Shown: positions 34,571-47,081 of the stretch, piece by piece
Position numbering within the stretch: the stretch's first letter is position 1
How the letters are laid out: every line of letters begins with the position of its first letter
Assembly: GCA_009760855.2 (NCBI GenBank)
Contig: WPIO01000009.1
Location: forward strand, 5,960,001-6,024,000
Source: Cristatella mucedo
Lineage: Eukaryota; Bryozoa; Phylactolaemata; Cristatellidae
Direction of reading: 5' to 3'
DNA length: 64,000 bases
Program-made: the position numbers and the translations under genes
The notes under the pieces: generated by a model
The model's database searches: none
What the model was told of the DNA's origin: nothing
What the model saw: the letters and a program-made list of their open reading frames with translations, nothing else

Positions 34571-34914
34571 CTAAATGAATTTCATGCTCTATTCAAATAA
34601 GATCAACTCAGGATATTTAGAGGAATGAATGGATTGGAAGGATGATTTGTAATGGAGCTAGCGGCTGCATCGGCGAGCTATACAGCTTGGTCCACCGGAA
34701 GTTAGGTCCTGCTCGACGCCGCCAAGCACGTGTTCATACCAGTCAAAGCAGGCGGACTACGGCATGCCGAGCGTTCCTGCAAATATTCGCTAAACCTGAG
34801 AGGTCTACTGAGTATACCTCGACTTCGAGTGATCTAGTTATGCCCTAAAACCCACTAATTAAAGCCCAGAATACGAGCAAGGGTGGATTCAGGCAGCTGA
34901 GGCTCAGCCTGCTA

Positions 34915-34981
34915 TAAACCCTAAAACCTAAACACTAAACCCTAAACTCTAAACCTTAAACCCTGAACGCTAAACCCTAAA
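34915..34981. repeat. Degenerate CCCTAAA heptamer array, left part
   Basis: Successive 7-mers such as CCCTAAA, CTCTAAA, CCTTAAA, CCCTGAA and CGCTAAA. Reads as TTTAGGG on the other strand, the plant-type telomere unit rather than the usual animal TTAGGG. Confidence 0.85.
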
Positions 34982-36122
34982 TCGCCTCCTGCTGATGTGA
35001 TTGCCAATCACAATCTAGGCTTTCACTTCTATTCGGATGACACTTAGTTGTACCTTTGCTTTGATCCCTCCCAGCCTTCGAGCACCTCGAATTCTCTAAA
35101 CTCACTAGCGGCATGCATTGATGACATCCGCACATGGATGGCAGCAAATTTTCTAAAACTTAAAGATAATAAAACTAACTTACTAGTTATGGGCAAACCC
35201 AGTGTGATCCAGAGATTGGACAGGCTGACTCTCAAAATTGGCTATGCCAGCATATCTCCAGTTGAATCCGCTCGAAATCTAGGTGTCATATTCCAAAGCG
35301 ACCTCTCGTTAGACGACCATATCAGCTCCACAGTCAAATTCGCCTATTTTCAGCTTCATAAAATTGCTAAAATTCGGGCTTGTTTAGATAAAGATACCAC
35401 ATCTAAGTTGGTTCATGCATTCGTGACATCCCGTCTCGCCTTCTGCAACTCACTGCTTACTAGCCTACCAGAATGTGCGATCAGGCGATTGCAGCTGGTG
35501 CAAAACTCGGCAGCTAGACTTGTCTACCGTGAGCGTCGCAGTTGCCACATTACTCCACTTCTCGCCGACCTGCACTGGCTACCAGTCAAGCAACGGATTG
35601 ACTTCAAGGTTTTGTCGCTCACTTTTAGGTCTCTTCATTCTATGGCTCCAGCCTATCCATACTATCCAATCAGGCCAAGCATCGTAGCACCCGCTTTTCG
35701 GAGTACAACAGTCTAAAAATACGTCGTACAAACCTTAAATCCTTTGGAGACCGTGCATTTAGTTCATATGCTCCCAAAGCCTGGAACTCCCTCCCGACCA
35801 GCGTCAGAACATCCCCTGGCCTGACCACATTTAAAAGGAACCTAAAAACACCTATTTAGGACAGCATTTAGTAGGTCCCTCTGATTCGTCCTTGATGTGC
35901 TTATGCGTGCTGACACTGTGCATGCTGCCACTAACCACATTCGCATGCTGACCCTGTGCATGTCACCCCTAACCATATTATTCATTTCGTTTGTTTTATC
36001 AATCATGATTTTACTTACCATTCAATTGCATTTCACTTTACAGCAAATGTAAAGCGCCTAGAGAGAGATTAAGTTCTCTGAGGGCGCTTTATCAAGTGAA
36101 TTATTATTATTATTATTATTAA
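34981..36122 (+). pseudogene. L2-1f: L2 insertion inside the CCCTAAA array
   Basis: Begins at [18 protein letters not shown]-like RT (YADD changed to SDD, then a stop), frame 35048-35716 largely open, then 3' UTR, hairpin and TTATT tail. CCCTAAA-type repeats lie directly on both sides, so it inserted into that array or one that grew round it. Confidence 0.88.
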
Positions 36123-36270
36123 ATTCTAAGCCGTGAAGCCTATACCCTAAAACCCTCAACGCTATACCTTATACCCCCAAACTCCAAACTCTAAACCCTA
36201 AATACCCTAAATTCTTAACCCTAAACCCTAAACAAAATAAACCCCAAACCTTAAAAACCCTAACAACCCC
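36122..36270. repeat. Degenerate CCCTAAA heptamer array, right part
   Basis: ACCCTAAA-type units with many point changes, more decayed than the left part. Confidence 0.8.
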
Positions 36271-36849
36271 AAAAAATATACCGGGGAGGGGAATGTTCAA
36301 CCCCAGGAAGGAAATGTCCGTGCCCAGACCAAGCTCTGGCCGAGATCATTGGCTTGAGCCAGGCGCCATTAGGAAGGACGTGAATAGAGATTAGTATTTT
36401 CGGGGTGCTGTACAAATGAATTACATTCCTCTATTACACGGGGTATACGGCGGATCACGTCAAATGCTTGCCACAGATCAGATTTCTGCTACTTGCATTG
36501 CCTCATGTTATCCCCAAATATATGTCGCTGATCATGTGACTCCAATGCAGCGCCCGTCCCCAGTACTTCCTAGGCGACCTTCACTGAATGCAACAGTATA
36601 AGCTGCTTTCGGTAAGCATTCTGTATTCGATTGCATGCGGCTGGTACCGCTCCTTTTCTCAACAGCTGGTGGGAGCATCCTCGAGAGGGGCCTGTGCACA
36701 GCTGTGGTCCACTTCTAAGGAGGCATTGACACAGGCCGATCACTCGCTGGTGAACAGATGGTGGATTCACCATCGGGGTCGGCCAAGGCACAGCTGGAGT
36801 CGAGGAGGGGAGACTAGAGTGGGAGAGAGGGGCGAGTGAAGTCGTGCTC

Positions 36850-38050
36850 CCTCTGCTCTGTGAGTAGCAGAATATACTGTTGGCTTTAGTCATCGGCGGG
36901 CTCTCTGATGTGAGAACCAAACTACACATTCGGTATCGAACAGACTTCTCTCCACACAACAAAGAGAACGTGAGATGCATAGCAGAGTCAGGAGAGCAGT
37001 TAAGGTAGTGAGCAGCATGAAAGTAACAGATCGAGAGAGCCCGAAAGGGCATGCAATACTCGGCCGCAGGAGATTAGTTGTCGATGCGTAAGAATTGCCG
37101 AAGTGAGGTCCGCAGTCTAAAACCTGCAGATCAAAAGCTTCTGTCGCCAACGGTGCTTAAGCGAAGGAATAGAACAGTTAATTTAGTGTCCGTACGGGAC
37201 CTGAGGGTGTTAAGAGGGTATGGAGGAGCTATGTCGTGGCGGGCCTTACGGGTCAGCAAAAAAACTGTACTCTGCAGCCGTTGATCAACTGAAAGCCATC
37301 GAAGCTCCTTCAGCAAAGGAGACACTTGGTCAAACCTCTGGGATTTATTGCCTTGCAGCCATATCTATCACCTGCCCGTTTGGCCTAGTCGCTCTTTCCG
37401 GTAGTCCGTCCAAATGGGAATTACAATAATCCAGCCGAGACAGAACCAAGGAGCTAGTTAAATTTGCAAGCCACCGTGGAAGACAGTTCCTATCTTAGAT
37501 AGAGATCGGACGCGATCGCTAGCTGTGGACGTAGTCCTCTTGAAAGAACTTCACAAATTTAGACAACTGTTGAAGACGACACCTTAATCCGAGCAGATGA
37601 TTGTCGCAAATCAGCATCACTCAATAGAAGGAAAAAGCCTTTCAGTCTAGCCACACGCTTTGGGTGTCCTATGAGCAGCAATTCATTTTTATTGTCGTTT
37701 AGTTCAAGAAAATTTGCCGACATCAGGATCTAATGTCGTCGAGGCTAGCATTCAGTTTATCAGTTGCTGCAGCAGTATTCGGTGGTTAAATGACAAAGTC
37801 AGCTGGGTATCATCAGCATAAAAGTGATATCCTATTCCTAGAGTCATAGTCACATTTCCCAAAGATTTAATATAAGCAGAGAACAGCGACGTACCAATGA
37901 CGGACCCTTGAGGGACTCACATGAATGGTCTGGTGGATGAGACCTTACCCCTACACGACACGGATTGAACACGATCCGACAAGTACGATTTCAACCACTC
38001 GAGTGCCTCGACTGCCAGACCAGTAGTTGTTCACAATTGACACGATATAT
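36850..38050 (-). pseudogene. L2-2 non-LTR retrotransposon fragment
   Basis: Minus strand: SYLSDR-equivalent near 37960, then [16 protein letters not shown] near 37810, then the C-terminal region (LLKELRWLSVDQRLQ and KARHDIAPPY near 37250-37320) and the L2-2 3' region. Broken by frameshifts. A different family from L2-1. Confidence 0.8.
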
Positions 38051-38114
38051 TCGCTTATTCAACATTAACCTTTCGAACTTTGGCAATGCCAAAAGGTGTG
38101 TGCCTACTAAAACC

Positions 38115-39186
38115 AGTATCTGACTCAGCTGGCTCTGACTCGGCTGGCTCTGACTCGGCTGGCTCTGACTCGGCTGGCTCTGACTCGGCTGGCTCTGACT
38201 CGGCTGGCTCTGACTCGGCTGGCTCTGACTCGGCTGGCTCTGACTCGGCTGGCTCTGACTCGGCTGGCTCTGACTCGGCTGGCTCTGACTCGGCTGGCTC
38301 TGACTCGGCTGGCTCTGACTCGGCTGGCTCTGACTCGGCTGGCTCTGACTCGGCTGGCTCTGACTCGGCTGGCTCTGACTCGGCTGGCTCTGACTCGGCT
38401 CGCTCTGACTCGGCTCGCTCTGACTCGGCTCGCTCTGACTCGGCTCGCTCTGACTCGGCTCGCTCTGACTCGGCTCGCTGACTCGGCTCGCTCTGACTCG
38501 GCTCGCTCTGACTCGGCTCGCTCTGACTCGGCTCGCTCTGACTCGGCTCGCTCTGACTCGGCTCGCTCTGACTCGGCTCGCTCTGACTCGGCTCGCTCTG
38601 ACTCGGCTCGCTCTGACTCGGCTCGCTCTGACTCGGCTCGCTCTGACTCGGCTCGCTCTGTCTCGGACTCGGCTCGCTCTGCCTCGGCTCGCTCTGCCTC
38701 GGCTCGCTCTGCCTCGGCTCGCTCTGACTCGGCTCGCTCTGACTCGGCTCGCTCTGACTCGGCTCGCTCTGACTCGGCTCGCTCTGACTCGGCTCGCTCT
38801 GACTCGGCTCGCTCTGACTCGGCTCGCTCTGACTCGGCTCGCTCTGACCTGGCTCGCTCTGACTCGGCTCGCTCTGACTCGGCTCGCTCTGACTCGGCTC
38901 GCTCTGACTCGGCTCGCTCTGACTCGGCTCGCTCTGACTCGGCTCGCTCTGACTCGGCTCGCTCTGCTCTGACTCGGCTCGCTCTGACTCGGCTCGCTCT
39001 GACTCGGCTCGCTCTGACTCGGCTCGCTCTGACTCGGCTCGCTCTGACTCGGCTCGCTCTGACTCGGCTCGCTCTGACTCGGCTCGCTCTGACTCGGCTC
39101 GCTCTGACTCGGCTCGCTCTGACTCGGCTCGCTCTGACTCGGCTCGCTCTGACTCGGCTCGCTCTGACTCGGCTCGCTCTGACTCA
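38115..39186 (+). repeat. 15-bp minisatellite, copy 2
   Basis: About 70 units, first CTCGGCTGGCTCTGA then CTCGGCTCGCTCTGA, with a few irregular units (near 38475, 38660, 38965). Same two units and block order as at 1477-2089, but lacking the CTCAGG block. Abuts L2-1g on the right with no spacer. Confidence 0.95.
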
Positions 39187-41236
39187 CTATCCCATAACTA
39201 GCAAGTTAGTTTTATCATCATTAAGTTTTAGAAAATTTGCTGCCATCCATGTGCGGACGTCATCAGTGCATGCAGCAAGTGAGTTAAGAGAATTTGATAT
39301 GCTCGAAGGCTGGGAGGGATCAAAGCAAAGGTACAACTGAGTGTCATCCGCATAGAACTGAAAGCTTAGATTGTTCTTGGCAATCACATCAGCAAGAGGC
39401 AGAGTATAAACTGTGAAAGAACCGGAACTACCATGGAGCCCTGAGGTACTCCATATTTCAGAGGTACGTCAGATAATCTTTATCCATTCACGTCAACACT
39501 CTGGAGTCTCCCACGGAGATAGGATCTGAACCACTACAGAGCAGTGCCAGTGATGCCCAGGCGAGATGAGAGGCGCTCTAGAAGAACTTTGTGATTGATG
39601 GTATCAAAAGCTGCTGAAAGTTCAATCACAACAAGCAGAGACACTCTACCCATGTCTGCCTTCCTAAGTAGGTCGTTGTACACCCTTAGCAATGCCGACT
39701 CTGTCAAGTGATTAGCTTTAAAGCCAGACCGGTACTTACTAGCAAGGTGTGAGGTTTCGATATATGAGTTCAGCTGGTCTGCCACAACCCGTTCCAGTGC
39801 CTTCGATAGCAATGGTAGAAGGGAGACAGGCGGTAGTTGCTTAAGTTCTCTTGGTCTAGTGTCGCTTTCTTGAGATTTGGCCTGACTGCAGCTTTTTGAA
39901 AGGTGCTGGGACATGACCTGAGGCTAATGACATATTAATAATGTTAGTTATGCATGGCAGCAGCAGATCAATGCAACGTAGGAGCAGGACAGTGGGAATA
40001 GGGTCCAGAAGACTTTTTATCTTCTTTGATTGAGAAACGTACTTCAAGACTAGATCACTAGAGACCTGCTTAAATGCCGACATTGAGATGCAGCCAGAAA
40101 CCGAGGAACAGCATTCTAGTAGGGAGGTTGTCCTCGCAGGGATGAATTCCCTGATCATGTCTATCTTCTGCACAAAGAATCGAGAGAAGCGATCGGCTAG
40201 ATCATCACAAGGATCATCAGGTAAGGAGCTAATCTGGGAACGGTTGAGGAGATGGCTTATTGTCGACATCAGCATTTTTGGATTGTGCATCTGTGATTCA
40301 GCAATGTTTCTATAGAAGCTAGACTTTGGCCTTTTCTAGGATCGATTGGTACGACCTACAATAGTCTTCAAATGCCTGTCTATGGACAGTTAGTCCGGAT
40401 CTTTTGCCTGCTTTTTCAAGCTTTTGTTTAGTAGACCTGGCTAGTTTAATGTCTGCGGTAAACCATAGGCCTCTGGGCGGGGGCGCATACTGCGCTTTGT
40501 TAGAGGTGCAAAATCGTCGAGCGTGTCAGCTAGTGTCGTGTTGTAGCTATCTACCAATGATGACAGATCGAAGAGAGGATTAAGCAGCAGAGGTGAAGCA
40601 GATATTCTCGCACGGAGAGCATCGATGTCAAGGGTCTTGAGGCTTAGCGATTCGCAGGTTATTTTAAAGGAGGATATGGGCACACACTGTATATTAAATG
40701 AGATCTGCATGTGGTCAGTTAAGCAGGATTTGGTAATAATTCGTGATGACAAAGTGCAGTTGTATGAGAAAATCTTATCGAATGTGTGACCCTTGATGTG
40801 GATAGGGCCATGCAAGCCACAAAAAACAATGAGTCAGTCAATGCACGAGATTCGGTGCTGAAAGCGTCAGATAAGTTATCAAAGTGAACTTTTAAATTAC
40901 CCATAACGAGGGAGGATCGATTTACTGCACACAGAATTGAAATGAGATCGGGATAATAATCCGTGATAAAGGAGGATTTGGTGCATGGTGAGCGATAGAC
41001 TACTGCCACTATCGGTAGCTTGTTTTCAGTTAGGACCAAGACAATTAATTCAAAAGACTGCTTCGAGGGTACCACAAATGGCTTGAAGTTGAATTTCGAG
41101 TGCACAATAATAGCAACTCCACCTCCAGCTTTGATTAATCTAGGGGTGTGAAAGAACAAGAAATCCGATGGAGTAGCGTCTTTAATTGTCGATCAGTTTA
41201 TTGATTTCAGCCAAGTTTCAGTTAGGGCGAGCAGAT
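39187..41236 (-). pseudogene. L2-1g: L2 retrotransposon, EN and most of RT
   Basis: Minus strand, starting with the endonuclease (DLLALTETWL, KAGGGVAIIVHSKF, VVYRSP, MGNLKVHFDNL), then RT with [14 protein letters not shown] and [12 protein letters not shown]. It stops at NLLVMG against the minisatellite, so the RT C-terminus and tail are missing. Several frameshifts. Its right end is the left border of the duplicated block at 41243. Confidence 0.9.
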
Positions 41237-42317
41237 CGATTCATGCACGAAGCTTTGCAGAACAATATGTGACAGCAACACACACACAGGTGAAATTACT
41301 GGCTATCTTTGCAAGTACCAGTTATAAGAACTGGCTACTGATCTCTGACCTCTGGGCTATGTTTAGTTATCTGTTATCTTTGCACTAGCGTACAGTCGAC
41401 TTTCAGAGTACTCACTCGCGGTTGCGAAAGCGGACAGTCATGCCGACTATGGCACATCTTTTTCAGCAGTCCTGAACTGCTACTCACTACCTCAACTGCT
41501 CTCCTGACTCTGCTACGCTTCCCACTTTCTCTTTGTTGCGTGAGACGAAGTCTGCTGGCTACCGAATGCCTACCGAAAGCCGCTTAGGCTGTGAGCACCC
41601 TATACAAAACTCTCCTGCGTAAGACTCACATGGTCTTTATGACTTTGTGGAGTTACTGACGGAGATACACACAGGTGCACACACACTCACAATTTGACCG
41701 GGCAATGTAACTGAAAGGAAACGAGAGCTGGCATGACGACACCCGATCGCTGCTTTGGAAGCCATGGCGGTTTCTTGCAGGATCTCAGTTAAAAGCGGCT
41801 AGGTAGGAATAGTGCCAAAGCAGACAGGAAACGGTGCCAAGCAGTATCCCAAAGCATCTGCTTGTTTGCATCCTCGTGAATGCTACCGTCTATGCCGCCT
41901 TTGCAGCCCTCCTACACCCGATAGCAAATAAGGTTTCTTAGGAGCGATCTCCTCACCTTCGCTGCAGAGCCTTTTCTGTAAATTTTCAAAATTTCGTACT
42001 AGAAATTCGTCATTCACACTTGCCCATATTCGTACCGAGTAAAGTCATGCAGAGAGTCCCATGGTGCTGACTTACACACCTTAGGACTCGCTCTAGCTGC
42101 GTGACGCGGTCTAGCTGCCTCTTAGGGTGCACCTAGGCTAAGCTTGCTTAACGGTAGCAACACAGTTAGGCACACGCCTATGTCCACTTAGAGGTCCCCG
42201 TGTTGACCGTATCAATTAAACAAATCACAAGAATGAGGTGAGTGCGATGCAGAAAAACTGCAGTGCAGTCTAGGTGTAGTATGGCGCTTATAGCAGTATT
42301 AGCAATAAGTGAGCTGA

Positions 42318-43435
42318 CTATCTCTCGGTCTCTCTCCCCATCTCTCGGTCTCTCTCCCCATCTCTCGGTCTCTCTCCCCATCTCTCGGTCTCTCTCCCCA
42401 TCTCTCTGTCTCTCTCCCCATCTCTCTGTCTCTCTCCCCATCTCTCTGTCTCTCTCCCCATCTCTCTGTCTCTCTCCCCATCTCTCTGTCTCTCTCCCCA
42501 TCTCTCTGTCTCTCTCCCCATCTCTCTGTCTCTCTCCCCATCTCTCTGTCTCTCTCCCCATCTCTCTGTCTCTCTCCCCATCTCTCTGTCTCTCTCCCCA
42601 TCTCTCTGTCTCTCTCCCCATCTCTCTGTCTCTCTCCCCATCTCTCTGTCTCTCTCCCCATCTCTCGGTCTCTCTCCCCATCTCTCGGTCTCTCTCCCCA
42701 TCTCTCGGTCTCTCTCCCCATCTCTCGGTCTCTCTCCCCATCTCTCGGTCTCTCTCCCCATCTCTCTGTCTCTCTCCCCATCTCTCTGTCTCTCTCCCCA
42801 TCTCTCTCTCTCTCCACCCCATCTCTCGGTCTCTCTCCCCATCTCTCGGTCTCTCTCCCCATCTCTCGGTCTCTCTCCCCATCTCTCGGTCACTCTGCCC
42901 ATCTCTCGGTCACTCTGCCCATCTCTCGGTCACTCTGCCCATCTCTCGGTCACTCTGCCCATCTCTCGGTCACTCTGCCCATCTCTCGGTCACTCTGCCC
43001 ATCTCTCGGTCACTCTGCCCATCTCTCGGTCACTCTGCCCATCTCTCGGTCACTCTGCCCATCTCTCGGTCACTCTGCCCATCTCTCGGTCACTCTGCCC
43101 ATCTCTCGGTCACTCTGCCCATCTCTCGGTCACTCTGCCTATCTCTCGGTCACTCTGCCTATCTCTCGGTCACTCTGCCTATCTCTCGGTCACTCTGCCT
43201 ATCTCTCGGTCACTCTGCCTATCTCTCGGTCACTCTGCCTATCTCTCGGTCACTCTGCCTATCTCTCGGTCACTCTGCCTATCTCTCGGTCACTCTGCCT
43301 ATCTCTCGGTCACTCTGCCTATCTCTCGGTCACTCTGCCTATCTCTCGGTCACTCTGCCTATCTCTCGGTCACTCTGCCTATCTCTCGGTCACTCTACCT
43401 ATCTTTCTTCCTATATCTCGGTCTATCGCCCGGTC
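42318..43435. repeat. 20-bp VNTR, copy 2
   Basis: Same position and period as 4590-6310, but other variants: CTCGGTCTCTCTCCCCATCT, a CTCTGT version, then CTCGGTCACTCTGCCCATCT and CTCGGTCACTCTGCCTATCT. The later blocks share no variant with copy 1, so each array was homogenised separately after duplication. Confidence 0.97.
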
Positions 43436-44601
43436 TCTCTTAAACATAACTTCCCACTTAACCATACTCGTGACGAGTGAAGTATGCTGCTGACTCATTC
43501 GTAATGTACGATTGCACTAGCCTGTCATCGCAGTACGATGCATCGCAGATGACTTGCAATAGTTTTTTCGTCCTTAGTTATTCTTGAATTCATTCTAGCC
43601 AGCATTGAAGCGTTACCTTGCAGTTTCACGTTCGTCGCCTGGTATGGCAGAGCTGTGTGTTCGTGCACACAGGCACCTCGGTGGTCTAGCCGGCTGGGAT
43701 TGTGCCAAATAATTAAGCTCCTTGCTTTGTGCAGTTTATGCCCGTAGCCCTAAGCCAGTCCAACTTAACGCTAGCAACTAAGTTAGGCACACGCTCTTGT
43801 CCACAAACAGGTCTCCATGTTGACCGTATAAATTACAAAAATTATAAGCACGAGGTGAGTACAGCACAGAGAGACTTCGGTGCAGTTTAGAATTGTGGAG
43901 CTTTTTAAACGAGTCGGGTTCAAACGAGTTGAACTTTTTAATTAAAACTTTTTAGGAGGACATTTTCAGTGAAAACGAACCAAAGTCGTGAAAGCAAAAG
44001 CTGGCAAACAGCGGGAGGTCAACGAGCTCACGGCATTGTCAATTTAACCAAGGAGGAGCCTTGCGAGGAGACGCCAGGATTCTCAAGTTGGAGCGCGTGA
44101 ATGCCTTCGAGTGACCATCTTAGAAGCGCACACACAGTCGCGTATGGCGTGCAACGTGCGGTGCTAAGTAATTTTTCACAAAATCTTGTAATAATTAGGA
44201 AGCTCGCAAGCGACGCGAAGTGCGTTCGGGATAAATCCGCCGGCCATATTTTCGCTTGCGCGAAGGCACTTGCAGGACAAAGTGAGTAACGAGTGGATGC
44301 TAATGCTGAAATCCGTCGCTGTCACCTACTGCGCTTCATCAGCAGCTCGAAAGCAGCACGAAACGCAGGCCGAAGTTAGCCCGAGCCACTGAAGCCCGCC
44401 CAGGACCAACCAACTCAAGTCGTCCAACCCGTCTCCCGCCTATTTCAGGAGTTTCGTGCCGACGCAGTCTACCTCGCTTCTTCACTATCCACAGACTCCT
44501 CAAAGTGTGCATGAAGGTTCGAGCTGAAAACAACACTTCAAATAGGCACACTTGTCATGAGGGTAGCGACAAAAACGGACGTGCGTCGGAGCGCTGCGTA
44601 C

Positions 44602-44729
44602 CTGCTCTTCGGCGTGGCTTTGAAGACGCTGCCGTATACCCCTTGCCCTACTTTTTGTCCCGCATAATAGTATAAATCGTCCACGTTTTCCCGTCTTTGC
44701 GCGCACTTTGCCACGAAGTCGCAATCCAT
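44602..44729 (-). CDS. CDK8: Orphan or alternative CDK8 exon 1
   Basis: 128-bp exon encoding MDCDFVAKCAQRRENVDDLY and the loop VGQGVYGSVFKA, with donor AG|gtacgc. It is very close to gene C exon 1. No exon 2 lies in the expected 4-5 kb on its 3' side: the matching sequence stops at about 41240 against an L2 element. The next exon 2 on this strand is that of gene A at 29826, beyond gene A's own exon 1. It could be a remnant left by segmental duplication or an upstream alternative first exon of gene A. Confidence 0.8.
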
Positions 44730-45445
44730 AGCAGCAGGCTGCGTGACCGAGGCAACGAACTTGCGTCACCTCCACAACCACAGGCAGTAATGACAGAGCG
44801 GTGCACTGGTAGGGTGAAGCAACTATCGTCCGGAAGTTTACGGACGGGCTGTTCTCAGCCGGATGCATGTTATATAGATGTAAAAAAATTCTCATTTTAC
44901 CTGAGACATGGTATAATTAAAGTTAATTTCAAGCTTTAATTAGGGTCCCGGCAAGCTGAGCTTGCAATAATACGATTGCAATTGGTCGTGCGTTAGAGCA
45001 TGCTACCACTAACCATTCGATCATCCTTTCGTTGCAGTGAATTTAAATGCCTATTAATAGATTGTAATCAATTCTCTGAATGCGCTATAAATAATGTATT
45101 GTTGTTATTATTGTTCAGCGAACGCGACACAGTTTGGTCACTTGTCGGAGTGTTCATAATTTTATAGGCTTCGCACTAGTGCTTAAATAGCGGCGTCGAC
45201 TATATTCCACCTGGCAGATAAACGTCAATGAATGTTGCACGCTCGCGGCAGACCTGATTATTGCTGCGCGACGTTCATTTGTTTTATCTGCAAACGTATA
45301 CGTTGCTGCTAAGCTAACTCTTGTGCGATATTCATAGTATTCAGACGTTCAATATTCGTCATCGGTTCTTCCGCTATCATTCTATGTACCGCTATACATC
45401 ACTCGAACGTGAAACTTAGGTACGCCCTCGTAGCGCAGGCTCGCT

Positions 45446-46640
45446 TATATTTCCCTATGCTGCCGGTAGTGGAAATTGGAAAGATTAAATTGTAAAAGAG
45501 GATTTAATCTGGATTCAAGCGACACAATTTTACTGAAATTAAATCCACCTTAAAAGCTCCTATCCTAAAACCCTACATTATCACCTCTGTGATCCGCACT
45601 GACAGACAGACGTAGCCTACCAAAAGCCGGAATTTGCTTGTCTTCTGTGTATTTCTCCCTAGGCCCTTGAATCGGCCATCGTCGTGTGACCAACATTTTA
45701 CTATCTTAGATTAGATTCAGATGTCCCAGTAAACTATTGCCCAGTTTCCCTTGTTACTATCAGGTCAAAGATCCTTCAAGCGAGTGTTGCTAAGCAGCTT
45801 GTAGCAGGTATTGAAAGAACAAACTGTCAGAAACAATGTAGTCAGGATTCAAGCGTGACTACTCCACTGAAATTGCTCTCCTACGTGTAATCAATGACAT
45901 GCTACGAAAAAACGACGACCAGAATTTGACCGCCTAATCCCTGCTGGATCTACCAGCTACCTTCAGATTCGCGGCCAGGGAGGCGACAGGTAGGCTGGCC
46001 TTGGAGGTGGGAGCCGATTCTGACAACCGGACGGGCGGCCACCAAACAAAAAAAGGGCCAGCGGTCTTATAAGAGCTGGTCCCATGGCTATTGGTCAGGC
46101 TGTACACCTCCTGCAGGTGCTGTTCGACGCCCCAGACTCCTTTTACATGGGGAGCTCTGCCCTCTCATGCCAAACCCTCGTGCAACCCTCAGCGCTCCGA
46201 TCCTGACTTCGCGACTGGGTACCTTGGCAAATTTTGATCAAGATGTCGTATCATCAATATCGTTTCATTAGATATCCCTATCGATCAAGATATCGTATCG
46301 GGACTCCACAGGTGACCCGTCATGTGTGACGGACCTGACCCTCACGCGGCATGGATTGAACACGATCAGACAAGTACGATTGAAACCACACCACTGCCTC
46401 GGCTGCAAGACCTATCGTTGTTCACAATCGTTCAAGTAGAACATCGTGATCAATGGTGTCGAAGGCAGCTGACAGATCTAGAAGAGCGAGGGCAGTGACA
46501 TTTCCGTCTTCATTGCCACGTAGAATGTCATTGTTAACACGGAAGAGAGCAGTTTCATGAAGCGCTGCCTCTTAAATCATAATTAAAAGGTTTCGGACAT
46601 TTCATTCTTTTCTATATGTTCAACAAGCTGCTTAGCGACA
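45446..46640. pseudogene. L2-2 fragments, right copy
   Basis: Plus-strand RT N-terminal remnant (45450-45970), the AT-rich GATATC motif (about 46220-46300), and a minus-strand RT palm remnant (46318-46620). Mirrors 8866-10290 minus the 9727-10010 piece. Confidence 0.75.
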
Positions 46641-46644
46641 ATTT

Positions 46645-46774
46645 GTATGCCCTCGGTGCTGAGGTCGTGGGTTCGAATCCTGTGGTGGGCAATACTTTAT
46701 TGCTGCTGCAAGTTGTGAGACAGCCGTCAAGGCTCTTCTGTCGCTATACAAAACGGCTGTTAAATCAGCTAGTG
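46645..46774 (+). repeat. SINE-2 copy
   Basis: Intact B box GGTTCGAATCC, then the GGCTCTTCTGTCGCTATACA tail and AAATCAGCTAGT. Shared in position with 10647-10806, so inserted before the duplication. Confidence 0.85.
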
Positions 46775-47081
46775 TTTATCCGTCACTTCTGTTTAGTATT
46801 TCTAATAGGCAATGGTGTGGTGTGACTTTCATTGCCGGGTCGAAATTTAGACGTCGTGTTGTTGGCTACATTTTCAAGGCTTCATTAAGCAGACAGCTTT
46901 CACCGCCAGGTTGATTAAGGAGCCACAAACGTCAGTTCCCCTGACTAAGGCACCCGTAAATCGATTAGAAAGGCATTTATATCGTGCAAAATAGACAACT
47001 GCTAAGTCACGCTGCCAAAACATGCAGGTGGCATTCCAACTAGTTAATTCACACACATCCAACATGACAGGCCGTAAGGGA

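Larger units (their letters stand above)
41243..45440. repeat. Segmental duplication, right copy (exon 1 region)
   Basis: Counterpart of 3774-8320, including VNTR and exon 1. The plus-strand frame open at 3773-4246 in the left copy is broken here. An L2-2 3' end (41434-41668, plus) is inserted in this copy only. Confidence 0.9.

Noticed and set aside
34915-36270. True chromosome end or telomere
   Set aside because: Heptamers are degenerate, interrupted and flanked by ordinary sequence on both sides.
36570-37052. 160-codon minus-strand frame
   Set aside because: Reads partly through the non-coding 3' region of an L2-2 element; no motif.
37991-39187. 398-codon minus-strand and 133-codon plus-strand Ser-rich frames
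   Set aside because: Minisatellite artefact; the minus frame switches repeat phase at irregular units.
42242-43480. Long open frames over the second VNTR
   Set aside because: Same artefact as the first VNTR; sequence variants differ without any sign of protein constraint.
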